A stretch of DNA of 64,000 nt, taken from the NCBI RefSeq assembly GCF_019933235.1, contig NZ_CP082945.1:2232001-2296000 (forward strand). The letters run 5' to 3'. This DNA comes from Streptomyces angustmyceticus (GTDB lineage: Bacteria > Actinomycetota > Actinomycetes > Streptomycetales > Streptomycetaceae). The translations under genes and the position numbers were made by a program. Shown here in pieces: positions 38,528-46,762 of the stretch (positions within the stretch are counted from its first letter, which is position 1; every line of letters starts with the position of its first letter). The notes beneath the pieces were generated by a model that saw only the letters and a program-made list of their open reading frames with translations, did no database searches and was not told the DNA's origin.

Positions 38528-39946
38528 TCAGCTGTCGAACCCCAGGCCCACCTTGTCCATGGCCTTCAGCCACAGGTTGCGGCGGCCGCCGTGGGTGTCG
38601 GCCCGGGTCATGGACCACTGGGTGATGCCGATGCCGGCCCAGCGCAGCGGCTCGGGCGGGAAGGGCAGCGGCTTGCTGCGGACCATCTCCAGCTCCGTGC
38701 GCTCGGTGCGCTCGCCGGTGAGCAGGTCGAGCATCACTTCGGCGCCGAAGCGGGTGGCGCCGACGCCGAGGCCGGTGTAGCCGGCGGCGTAGGCGACCCG
38801 GCCCGCGTGGGCGGTGCCGAAGAAGGCCGAGAAGCGGGAGCAGGTGTCGATGGCGCCGCCCCAGGTGTGGGTGAAGCGCAGGCCCTCCAACTGCGGGAAG
38901 CAGCGGAAGAAGTGCCGGGCGAGCTTCTCGTACGTGGCGGGGTGGTGGTCGAACTCGGCGCGGATCCCGCCGCCGTAGCGGTAGACGATGTCGTAGCCGC
39001 CCCACAGGATGCGGTTGTCCTCGGTGATGCGGAAGTAGTGGAAGTGGTTGTTGGAGTCCGAGAGGCCCTGGCGGTTCTTCCAGCCGATGGCGGCGAGCTG
39101 TTCGTCGGACAGCGGCTCCGTCATCAGGGCGTGGTCGTAGACCGGGACGATGTACGGGCGGACCCGCTTGACCAGCGACGGGAAGGCGTTGGTGCCGAGC
39201 GCGACATGGCGGGCGAAGACCCGGCCGTAGGGGGTGCGGACGGCCATGCCCAGGCCGTCGGAGGCGAGGGCGGTGCCGCGGGTGCGCTCGTAGATGCGGA
39301 CGCCGAGGCCGAGGCAGGCCCGCTTCAGGCCCCAGGCGAGGCGGGCCGGATTGAGCATGGCGACGCCGTCGCGGTCCCACAGGCCGGCGCGGAAGGTCGG
39401 TGAGGCGACCTCGGCGCGCAGCGCGTCCTGGTCGAGGAAGGTGTGCCGGTCGAGGCCGAGGCTCGCGGCGTCCTCGGCGAACTCCTTGAGTTCGGCGACC
39501 TGGTGGGGCTCGGTGGCGATGTCGATCTCGCCGGTGCGCTCGAAGGCGCAGTCGATGCCGTAGCGGGCGACGGCCTCCTCGATGGCGTCGAGGTTGCGGA
39601 TGCCGAGCGCTTCGAGGGTGGCCAGCTCGTCGGGCCAGCGGGCCAGGCCGTTGCCGAGGCCGTGGGTGAGGGAGGCGGCGCAGAAGCCGCCGTTGCGTCC
39701 GGAGGCCGCCCAGCCGATCTCGGCGCCTTCGATGAGGACGACATCGCGCTCGGGGTCGCGTTCCTTGGCGATCAGCGCGATCCACAGCCCCGAGTAGCCG
39801 CCGCCGACGACGAGCAGGTCGCAGGTCTCGTCGCCGACGAGGGCGGGCCGGGCGGCCGGGCGGTCCTTGTCGGCCAGCCAGAACGGGGTGGGTTCGGCGT
39901 CCGCGAGCGCGTGCGCGGCGGACGGGGTCATGGCAGCTCGTGCCAT
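38528..39946 (-). CDS. FAD-dependent amine oxidoreductase (PuuB/DadA-like)
   Basis: A flavoprotein of 472 residues from the ATG at 39946 with GAGGAG upstream; the ATG at 39931 is an alternative. The FAD-binding dinucleotide motif is LLVVGGGYSGLWIALIAKE, followed by LIEGAEIGWAASGRNGGF, the arrangement of DAO-family oxidases. The C-terminal flavin motif is YAAGYTGLGVGATRFGAEVM. Its place as last gene of the PotABCD-like operon suggests oxidation of imported polyamine, as PuuB does with gamma-glutamylputrescine. No gamma-glutamylputrescine synthetase is in the window, so the true substrate (free, acylated or glutamylated amine) is open. Confidence 0.85.
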   Translation of the reverse strand: MARAAMTPSAAHALADAEPTPFWLADKDRPAARPALVGDETCDLLVVGGGYSGLWIALIAKERDPERDVVLIEGAEIGWAASGRNGGFCAASLTHGLGNGLARWPDELATLEALGIRNLDAIEEAVARYGIDCAFERTGEIDIATEPHQVAELKEFAEDAASLGLDRHTFLDQDALRAEVASPTFRAGLWDRDGVAMLNPARLAWGLKRACLGLGVRIYERTRGTALASDGLGMAVRTPYGRVFARHVALGTNAFPSLVKRVRPYIVPVYDHALMTEPLSDEQLAAIGWKNRQGLSDSNNHFHYFRITEDNRILWGGYDIVYRYGGGIRAEFDHHPATYEKLARHFFRCFPQLEGLRFTHTWGGAIDTCSRFSAFFGTAHAGRVAYAAGYTGLGVGATRFGAEVMLDLLTGERTERTELEMVRSKPLPFPPEPLRWAGIGITQWSMTRADTHGGRRNLWLKAMDKVGLGFDS

Positions 39947-39951
39947 GGTTC

Positions 39952-40800
39952 TCAGCTCCTCTTGCTCCTCTTGCGGCGGGCACCGGCCAGCTGGCCGACG
40001 ACTACGCATGCCACGGCGATCAGGAACATCGCCGTGCCGATGACATTGATCTGGACGGGCGTGCCCCGCTGTGCCGATCCCCAGACGAACATGGGGAAGG
40101 TGACGGTGGAGCCGGCGTTGAAGTTGGTGATGATGAAGTCGTCGAAGGACAGGGCGAAGGACAGCAGGGCGCCCGAGGCGATGCCGGGGGCGGCGATCGG
40201 CAGCGTCACCCGCAGGAAGGTCTGGACGGGTGAGGCGTAGAGGTCCTGGGCGGCCTGTTCGAGGCGTGGGTCCATGCTCATCACCCGGGCCTTGACGGCG
40301 GTGACCACGAAGCTCAGGCAGAACATGATGTGGGCGATGAGGATCGTCCAGAAGCCGAACTGGATGCCCATGTTGAGGAAGAGGGTGGCCAGCGACGCGG
40401 CCATGACGACCTCGGGCATCGCCATCGGCAGGAAGATCAGGGTGTTGACGCCGGCCCGGGCGCGGAAGCGGTAGCGGGCCAGCGCGAACGCGATCATGGT
40501 GCCGAGGACGGTCGCGCCCAGGGTGGCCCAGAGCGCGAGCTGCAGGCTCAGGCCGAGCGAACCGCACAGGTCGGCGACGCCGCACGGATCGCTCCAGGCG
40601 TCCGTGGAGAAGCGCTGCCACTGGTAGTTGAAGCGGCCGTTGGGCTTGTTGAAGGAGAAGACCATCACCACGAGGTTCGGCAGGACCAGATAGCCCAGCG
40701 TGCACAGACCGGCGAGGGTGACGATGTTGCGGCGCAGCCAGCGCAGGCCACGGTTCGGGGTGCGGGCCGCGGTGGCTTCGGTGGTCTCGTGGACGGCCAT
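39952..40800 (-). CDS. Polyamine ABC transporter permease (PotC-like)
   Basis: An inner-membrane permease of 282 residues with six predicted helices. The cytoplasmic EAA loop that docks on the ATPase is seen as MDPRLEQAAQDLYASPVQTFLRVTLPIAAPGI. The start ATG at 40800 shares its A with the TGA of the preceding permease gene (overlap of one base), so they are coupled, and it ends five bases before the oxidoreductase gene. It should pair with the PotB-like permease. Confidence 0.92.
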   Translation of the reverse strand: MAVHETTEATAARTPNRGLRWLRRNIVTLAGLCTLGYLVLPNLVVMVFSFNKPNGRFNYQWQRFSTDAWSDPCGVADLCGSLGLSLQLALWATLGATVLGTMIAFALARYRFRARAGVNTLIFLPMAMPEVVMAASLATLFLNMGIQFGFWTILIAHIMFCLSFVVTAVKARVMSMDPRLEQAAQDLYASPVQTFLRVTLPIAAPGIASGALLSFALSFDDFIITNFNAGSTVTFPMFVWGSAQRGTPVQINVIGTAMFLIAVACVVVGQLAGARRKRSKRS

Positions 40801-41738
40801 CAGACCAGGTCCTCCGTCCCGGACTTGCGGATGTAGATCGTGACCATGGCGAGGATGGCCGCCATGAGGAGGAAGGAGAGGGCGGCGGCGGTCGGGTAGT
40901 CCAGGACCCGCAGGAACTGCGACTGGATGACGTTGCCGATCATCTTCTGGTCGGTGGAGCCCAGCAGTTCGGCGTTGATGTAGTCACCGGCGGCCGGGAT
41001 GAAGGTGAGCAGGGTGCCGGCGACGACACCGGGCATGGACAGCGGGAAGGTCACCCGGCGGAAGGTGGTGGCCGGGCGGGCGTAGAGGTCGCCGGCGGCC
41101 TCGTGGAGGCGCGGGTCGATGCGCTCCAGGGAGGTGTAGAGCGGCAGGATCATGAAGGGCAGGAAGTTGTAGGTCAGTCCGCAGACCACGGCGAGCGGGG
41201 TGGCGAGCACCCGCTGCCCTTCGGTGAGGCCCAGCCAGCTGGTGACGTCCAGGACGTGCAGCGAGTTCAGGACGCCGACCACCGGTCCGCCGTCGGCCAG
41301 GATCGTCTTCCAGGCGAGTGTGCGGATCAGGAAGCTGGTGAAGAACGGGGCGATGACCAGGATCATCACCACGTTCCGCCAGCGCCCGGCCTTGAAGGCG
41401 ATGAGGTAGGCCAGCGGGTAGCCCAGGAGCAGGCAGAGCACGGTGGCGGTGGCGGCGTAGAGCACGGAGCGCACGAACTGCGGCCAGTACTCGCCGAGCG
41501 CGTCCCAGTACGTCGCGAAGTGCCAGGTGACCTTGAAGCCCTCTTCGAGGGAGCCGGTCTGGACCGAGGTCGACGCCTGGTAGACGAGCGGGGCGGCGAA
41601 GAAGACGATCAGCCACAGGATGCCGGGGAGCAGCAGCCAGTAGGGGACGAGGCGCTTGCGGGCGGGGGTCCTGCGCGGGGCGGTGACCTCGGCCCCGGCC
41701 TGCCCGTCCGGTGGCGCGGGCGTCGCGGTCGTGGTCAC
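40800..41738 (-). CDS. Polyamine ABC transporter permease (PotB-like)
   Basis: A permease of 312 residues with six membrane helices; the first is LLLPGILWLIVFFAAPLVY. The EAA loop is IDPRLHEAAGDLYARPATTFRRVTFPLSMPGV. It overlaps the ATPase gene by 4 bases (ATGA) at its start and the PotC-like gene by one base at its end. It forms a heterodimeric channel with the PotC-like protein. Confidence 0.92.
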   Translation of the reverse strand: MTTTATPAPPDGQAGAEVTAPRRTPARKRLVPYWLLLPGILWLIVFFAAPLVYQASTSVQTGSLEEGFKVTWHFATYWDALGEYWPQFVRSVLYAATATVLCLLLGYPLAYLIAFKAGRWRNVVMILVIAPFFTSFLIRTLAWKTILADGGPVVGVLNSLHVLDVTSWLGLTEGQRVLATPLAVVCGLTYNFLPFMILPLYTSLERIDPRLHEAAGDLYARPATTFRRVTFPLSMPGVVAGTLLTFIPAAGDYINAELLGSTDQKMIGNVIQSQFLRVLDYPTAAALSFLLMAAILAMVTIYIRKSGTEDLV

Positions 41739-42898
41739 GCGGCCTCCTCATCGAGGTCCGCGCCGGCCTGCCGGTCCTGGGCGGCGTCCAGCCCGAAGGT
41801 GTGCGCCGGGCTCCAGTGCAGGACGACCTCGGCGCCGGGGACCAGGCGCCCGTCGCGCTCGATGTTCTGCTCGTAGACGGCGAGTTCGCCCAGGCCCGGG
41901 GCCTCGATCACGTACTGGGTGGAGACGCCGATGAAGCTGGCGTCCTTGATGCGCGCGGGCAGCCGGTTGCGGCCGTCGGCGAGGAACCCGGCGTCGTCGG
42001 CGTGCGCCAGGGCCACCTTCTCGGGCCTCACACCGGCCAGCACCTTCTCGCCGGTGCGGGCCGGGGCGCTGCACCGTGCGGCGGGCAGTCGCAGCGTGGC
42101 GTCACCGGCCTTGAGCAGCAGTTCCTCGCCGCCGGCCTCGACGATCTCGGCCTCGATGAGGTTGGAGGTGCCCAGGAAGTTGGCGACGAAGGTGGTGGCG
42201 GGGTTCTCGTAGAGGTCGGCGGGGGCGCCGAGCTGTTCGACCCGGCCGCCGTTCATCACGGCCACGGTGTCGGCCATCGTCATGGCCTCCTCCTGGTCGT
42301 GGGTGACGTGCACGAAGGTGATGCCGACCTCGGTCTGGATGCGCTTGAGCTCCAGCTGCATCTGGCGGCGCAGCTTGAGGTCGAGGGCGCCCAGCGGCTC
42401 GTCGAGGAGCAGCACCTGCGGGTGGTTGATCAGGGCGCGGGCGACCGCGACGCGCTGCTGCTGGCCGCCGGAGAGCTGCTGCGGCTTGCGGCGGGCCATC
42501 GGGCCGAGCTGGACGAGGTCGAGCATCTCCTCGACCTGCTTCTTGACGGACTTGATGCCGCGGCGGCGCAGCCCGAAGGCGACGTTCTCGTAGATGTCCA
42601 GGTGCGGGAAGAGCGCGTAGTTCTGGAAGACGGTGTTGACCTGCCGCTTGTAGGGCGGCAGGACGGTGACGTCCCGGCCGGACAGTTCGACGGTGCCGGT
42701 GGTGGGCTCCTCCAGCCCGGCGATCATGCGCAGGGTGGTGGTCTTGCCGCAGCCCGAGGCGCCCAGCAGCGCGAAGAAGGAGCCCGCGGGGACGGTCAGG
42801 TCGAGCGGATGGACGGCGGTGAAGGAGCCGTAGGTCTTGCTTATCCCGTGGAGGCGGACGTCGCCGCCACTGCTCTGGGGGGTCGCGGAGTGGGTCAT
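41735..42898 (-). CDS. Polyamine ABC transporter ATPase (PotA-like)
   Basis: The ATP-hydrolysing subunit, 387 residues. Walker A is GASGCGKTT (46-54), the signature is LSGGQQQRVAVARAL, and Walker B is VLLLDEPLGALDLKLR. A C-terminal TOBE-type regulatory domain follows from ~285 (VRPEKVALAHADDAGF). Q-loop and H-loop residues are in place (VFQNYALFPHLDI, VTHDQEEAM), so it should be fully active. It follows the binding-protein gene by 55 bases. Confidence 0.93.
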   Translation of the reverse strand: MTHSATPQSSGGDVRLHGISKTYGSFTAVHPLDLTVPAGSFFALLGASGCGKTTTLRMIAGLEEPTTGTVELSGRDVTVLPPYKRQVNTVFQNYALFPHLDIYENVAFGLRRRGIKSVKKQVEEMLDLVQLGPMARRKPQQLSGGQQQRVAVARALINHPQVLLLDEPLGALDLKLRRQMQLELKRIQTEVGITFVHVTHDQEEAMTMADTVAVMNGGRVEQLGAPADLYENPATTFVANFLGTSNLIEAEIVEAGGEELLLKAGDATLRLPAARCSAPARTGEKVLAGVRPEKVALAHADDAGFLADGRNRLPARIKDASFIGVSTQYVIEAPGLGELAVYEQNIERDGRLVPGAEVVLHWSPAHTFGLDAAQDRQAGADLDEEAA

Positions 42899-42953
42899 GT
42901 CGGTCGTCCCGTGGGTCGGAGGGCGAAGCGGCTCGGGCGGGCCAGGGAGGGGG

Positions 42954-44201
42954 TCAGGCGCCGGTGAGGTCGGAGAACTTCTGGGCGAACTCCTTGTTCT
43001 CCTTGGCGCTCAGGGCGCGGAAGGAGTGGGAGCGGGCGGCCATCTCCTTGTCCGGCAGGATCAGCGGGTTCTCGGCCGCCTTCTTGTCGATCTTGGCAAG
43101 TTCCTCGCGCACCCCGTCGACGGGGCAGGCGTAGTTGATGTACGCCGCGAGCCGGGCCGCCGCCTTCGGCTCGTAGAAGTAGTCGATGAGCCGTTCGGCG
43201 TTCTGCTTGTGGCGGGCCTTGTTCGGCACCATGAGGTTGTCGGTGGACACCATGTAGCCGGACTTGGGGATGGCGTAGGCGATGTCCGGGTTGTCGTTCT
43301 GGAGCTGGACGATGTCGCCCGCCCAGGCCACACAGGCGGCCAGATCGCCCTTGTCCAGGTCCGTGGTGTAGTCGTTGCCGGTGAAGCGGCGGATCTGCTG
43401 GGAGTCGACGCCCTTCTGGAGCCGGGCGAGGGCCGCGTCGTAGTCGTCCGCGGCGACGTCCTCGGGCCGCTTACCCATGTCCAGCAGCGTCAGCCCGACG
43501 CTGTCGCGCATCTCGGAGAGAAAGCCGACCCGGCCCTTGAGCTGCGGGTCCTCCAGCAGCTGGCTGACGGAGTCGACCTTCTTCCCGCGGGTGGCCTTCT
43601 TGTTGTACGCGATGAGGGCCGGGATGCCCTGCCACACGTAGGAGTGCGCGCGGCCGGGGTCCCAGGCGGGGTCGCGGTACTGGGCCGAGAGGTTGGCGTA
43701 GGCGTGCGGCAGGTTGGCCGGGTCCAGCTGCTGGATCCAGCCGAGGGAGATCATCCGCGCGCACATCCAGTCGGTGAGCACGATCAGATCGCGGCCGGTG
43801 TCCTGGCCGGCCGCCAGCTGGGCCTGGACCTTGCCGAAGAACTCGTCGTTGTCGTTGATGTCCTCGGTGTACTTGACGGCGATGCCGGTGCGCCGGGTGA
43901 AGCGCTCCAGGGTCGGCCGGTGCTTGCCGTCCTTGCTGACGTCCATGTACTCGGTCCAGTTGGAGAAGTTGAGGCGCTTCTCCGCCCGGGAGTGGTCCTC
44001 GGAGCGCCCGGCGTCCGTACGGCCCGCGGGCGGGATCCCGCAGGACGCCAGGGCGCCGAGGCCGCCGATGGTGGCCGCCATGGCGCCGCCCGCGCGCAGC
44101 AGCGAGCGGCGGGTCATGGCGAGCCGGCCGTTCGTCGCACTGCGGCGCATGGCGACGAGTTCCGCCGGGGAGAGGGGTTCGGGCTGCTCGTGGTGCTCCA
44201 T
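42954..44201 (-). CDS. Polyamine-binding lipoprotein (PotD-like), operon copy
   Basis: A substrate-binding protein of 415 residues, anchored outside the membrane. The N-terminus is a twin-arginine lipoprotein signal, MTRRSLLRAGGAMAATIGGL, with Cys in GALASC. About 28 residues precede it when the ATG at 44201 is used (AAAGGG upstream); the internal ATG at 44117 would give a normal-length signal. The mature part has RLNFSNWTEYMDVS, GRDLIVLTDWMCARMI and RFTGNDYTTDL, which occur in polyamine-binding proteins of the PotD/PotF type and again in the second copy at 47878-49059. It heads the transporter genes. Confidence 0.88.
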   Translation of the reverse strand: MEHHEQPEPLSPAELVAMRRSATNGRLAMTRRSLLRAGGAMAATIGGLGALASCGIPPAGRTDAGRSEDHSRAEKRLNFSNWTEYMDVSKDGKHRPTLERFTRRTGIAVKYTEDINDNDEFFGKVQAQLAAGQDTGRDLIVLTDWMCARMISLGWIQQLDPANLPHAYANLSAQYRDPAWDPGRAHSYVWQGIPALIAYNKKATRGKKVDSVSQLLEDPQLKGRVGFLSEMRDSVGLTLLDMGKRPEDVAADDYDAALARLQKGVDSQQIRRFTGNDYTTDLDKGDLAACVAWAGDIVQLQNDNPDIAYAIPKSGYMVSTDNLMVPNKARHKQNAERLIDYFYEPKAAARLAAYINYACPVDGVREELAKIDKKAAENPLILPDKEMAARSHSFRALSAKENKEFAQKFSDLTGA

Positions 44202-44304
44202 GCGCGGTGCCCTTTCAGGGGATGAGCCCGGCGCGCGGCCGGTGGTGACGAGGCCCGCGGCGCCGGCCGCAGGGGAAGGGCCCGGGGGCCCGGTGGGGCG
44301 TCCC

Positions 44305-45822
44305 TCAGGGGCGGTCCCCGAAGACCGTGCGGTGCCAGTCCTTGCGCGCCACCGCGGTGTTGTCGTACATGACGTGCTTGACCTGGGTGTACTCCTCGAA
44401 GGAGTAGGCCGACATGTCCTTGCCGAAGCCCGAGGCCTTGGCCCCGCCGTGCGGCATCTCGCTGATGATCGGGATGTGGTCGTTGACCCAGACGCAGCCC
44501 GCGTTGATCTCGCGGGTGGCGCGGCCGGTGCGGTAGACGTCCCGGCTCCAGGCGGAGGCGGCCAGCCCGTAGGGGGTGTCGTTGGCCAGCGCGATGCCCT
44601 CGTCGTCGCTGTCGAAGGGCAGCACGACCAGCACCGGGCCGAAGATCTCGGACTGCACGATCTCGCTGTCCTGCGCGGCCCCGGCGATCAGCGTGGGCCG
44701 GTAGTAGGCGCCCTTGGCCAGCTCGCCCCCGGGCGCCTCGCCGCCGGTGACGACGGTGGCGTAGCCGCGCGCCCGGTCCACGAAGCCGGCCACCCGGTCG
44801 CGCTGGGTGTGGGAGATCAGCGGGCCGAGGTCGGTGGCGGGGTCGAAGGGGTCGCCGAGCCGCACGGTCGCCATCAGGTCGGCGACGCCGCTGACGAAGG
44901 CGTCGTAGAGCGGGCGCTGGACGTAGGCGCGGGTGGCGGCGGTGCAGTCCTGGCCGGTGTTGATCAGCGAGCCGGCGACCGCGCCGTGGACGGCGGCCTC
45001 CAGGTCCGCGTCATCGAAGACCACGAAGGGGGCCTTGCCGCCGAGTTCGAGGTGCAGCCGCTTGACGGTGCCGGTGGCGATCTCGGCGACGCGCTTGCCG
45101 ACGCCGGTCGAGCCGGTGAAGGAGGTCATCGCCACGGAACGGTGGCCCACCAGGTGCTCACCGGCGTCCCGGCCCGCCCCGGAGACGATGTTGAGGACGC
45201 CGTCGGGCAGCCCGGCGCGCTGCGCGGCCTGTGCGAACAGCAGCGAGGTGAAGGGGGTGATCTCGGCGGGCTTGAGGACGATGGTGTTGCCCGCGGCGAT
45301 GGCCGGCAGCACCTTCCAGGCGGCCATCTGCAGCGGATAGTTCCACGGCGCGATGGAGCCGACGACGCCGATGGGCTCGCGGCGGATGACCGAGGTGTGA
45401 TCGGGGCTGTATTCGCCGGCCGCCTTGCCCTCCAGATGGCGGGCGGCGCCCGCGAAGAACGCGGCGTTGTCGATCGAGCCCGGTACGTCGAACTCCTCGC
45501 TGAGCTTGATCGGCTTTCCGCAGTTCAGCGATTCGGCGGCGGCGAGATCGGCGGCGTCCTCGGCGAGCGCGGCCGCGAAGCGGTGCAGGGTGTCGGAGCG
45601 CTCACCGGGCGTGGCGCCGCCCCACTCGGGAAACGCCTGCTCCGCGGCCTGTACGGCGGCGTCCACATCCGCCGTACCCGCGAGCTCGTAGGAGTACACC
45701 GTCTCGCCTGTCGCCGGGTCCACGACGGCCTGGGTGCGGCCGGAACTCCCGCTGCGGAGACTGCCTGCGATGAACTGGGCGCCCTCGGCGAACCGCTCGG
45801 TGGCATCGAATCGGTGATCCAT
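44305..45822 (-). CDS. Gamma-aminobutyraldehyde-type dehydrogenase, copy 1
   Basis: An NAD(P)-dependent ALDH of 505 residues from the ATG at 45822 with GGAGGAG upstream. IAPWNYPLQMAAWKVLPAIAAG marks the cofactor domain, HLELGGKAPFVVF the general-base region, and NTGQDCTAAT the catalytic Cys293. The segments NTGQDC and MPHGGAKASGFGKDMS are typical of gamma-aminobutyraldehyde (PatD/PuuC-like) dehydrogenases, which turn the aldehyde from putrescine into GABA. It lies 103 bases upstream of the PotD-like gene in the same direction, so it probably starts the polyamine operon. A related copy is at 49201-50655. Confidence 0.87.
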   Translation of the reverse strand: MDHRFDATERFAEGAQFIAGSLRSGSSGRTQAVVDPATGETVYSYELAGTADVDAAVQAAEQAFPEWGGATPGERSDTLHRFAAALAEDAADLAAAESLNCGKPIKLSEEFDVPGSIDNAAFFAGAARHLEGKAAGEYSPDHTSVIRREPIGVVGSIAPWNYPLQMAAWKVLPAIAAGNTIVLKPAEITPFTSLLFAQAAQRAGLPDGVLNIVSGAGRDAGEHLVGHRSVAMTSFTGSTGVGKRVAEIATGTVKRLHLELGGKAPFVVFDDADLEAAVHGAVAGSLINTGQDCTAATRAYVQRPLYDAFVSGVADLMATVRLGDPFDPATDLGPLISHTQRDRVAGFVDRARGYATVVTGGEAPGGELAKGAYYRPTLIAGAAQDSEIVQSEIFGPVLVVLPFDSDDEGIALANDTPYGLAASAWSRDVYRTGRATREINAGCVWVNDHIPIISEMPHGGAKASGFGKDMSAYSFEEYTQVKHVMYDNTAVARKDWHRTVFGDRP

Positions 45823-46023
45823 GGTGCTCTCCTCCGCCGGGCACCGAGGCCGCTCAGCGGCACTGCCTGGCGTAGCTATTTCCGGAATCGATGGCCGATC
45901 TTGACAGAATAGAAGGGCCTCAACAAGGGATTCCGTTGTTGCCTTTTGGTTACGCGACGAATTCTGCGATTCCCGCAGTATCAGCCCCGACACGTTGTCA
46001 GTGCCCGCTGACAGAATCCCGGC
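45823..46023. promoter_or_regulatory. Divergent promoter region, AT-rich, with repeated TGACAGAAT
   Basis: These 201 bases separate the dehydrogenase operon from the NADAR gene and are clearly less GC-rich than their surroundings. Two copies of tgacagaat (45901-45909 and 46009-46017), an imperfect palindrome caacaagggattccgttgttg (45919-45939) and several ggaat/attcc elements look like operator material, perhaps for the Lrp/AsnC or PucR regulator. ttgtca (45996-46001) could be a -35 box for the NADAR gene. Confidence 0.45.
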
Positions 46024-46647
46024 ATGATGCACGACAACGCGGGGATCACCACGGGGGAGGGCGCCGGGAGCGCCGCGGACGGGCCGCGTTCGGTCGAGGA
46101 ACTCCGGCGCACGGCCGCCGCCGGCCACCGCGTCAGATATGTCCCCTTCTGGGGTCACAGCCCCCGGCGCGATGGCAGCCTCGGCGCGAGCTGCTTCAGC
46201 CAGTGGTGGCCCTCCCCCTTCACCGTCGACGGCGTCCGCTACGCCACCGCCGAACACTGGATGATGGCCGGCAAGGCCCGGCTGTTCGCCGACGCGGAGG
46301 CGGAGCGGGAGGTCCTCGCGGCGCGGCACCCCCGGCAGGCCAAGGAAGCCGGGCGCACGGTCCGCGGCTTCGACGAGGAGATGTGGCGGCGGCACCGCTT
46401 CGCCCTGGTCGTCGAGGGCAGCGTGCACAAATTCGGCCAGGACGCCGCCCTGCGGGAGTTCCTGCTGGGCACGAACTCCCGGGTGCTGGTGGAAGCCAGC
46501 CCGGTGGACCGGATATGGGGCATCGGCCTCGCCGCCGACGACGAGCGCGCCGCGGACCCCGCCCGCTGGCGGGGCCTGAACCTGCTGGGCTTCGCGCTGA
46601 TGGCGGCGCGGCAGACCCTGCGCGAACGGGACGGGCCGGCGGCGTAG
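46024..46647 (+). CDS. NADAR-domain protein (YbiA-like)
   Basis: A protein of 207 residues with the NADAR (DUF1768) fold: RYVPFWGHSPRRDG at the start, SQWWPSPFTVDGVRYATAEHWMMAGKARLF with the family's YxTAEHxM pattern, and the ending RVLVEASPVDRIWGIGL then WRGLNLLGFALMAAR. Family members act on N-glycosidic bonds of ADP-ribose-type or riboflavin-pathway compounds, and some remove ADP-ribose from nucleic acid. No DarT-like toxin is adjacent. The start may be either of two tandem ATGs (46024, 46027), neither with a ribosome-binding site, so a leaderless message is possible. It is divergent from the polyamine operon. Confidence 0.88.
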   Translation: MMHDNAGITTGEGAGSAADGPRSVEELRRTAAAGHRVRYVPFWGHSPRRDGSLGASCFSQWWPSPFTVDGVRYATAEHWMMAGKARLFADAEAEREVLAARHPRQAKEAGRTVRGFDEEMWRRHRFALVVEGSVHKFGQDAALREFLLGTNSRVLVEASPVDRIWGIGLAADDERAADPARWRGLNLLGFALMAARQTLRERDGPAA

Positions 46648-46762
46648 GCCCGGCCGGGGCCCGGGGCCGGTGCGCGGACCTGCGCCCCACGGCCGCCCCC
46701 GCCCCGCTTAGCATGACCGAGCCCCTCCGCGCACCGCGCGCACTCATTGACAGGAGGAACCG

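Noticed and set aside
46024..46647. NADAR gene as the antitoxin of a DarT-type system
   Set aside because: No DarT-like ADP-ribosyltransferase lies on either side; the neighbours are a polyamine dehydrogenase and a deaminase.
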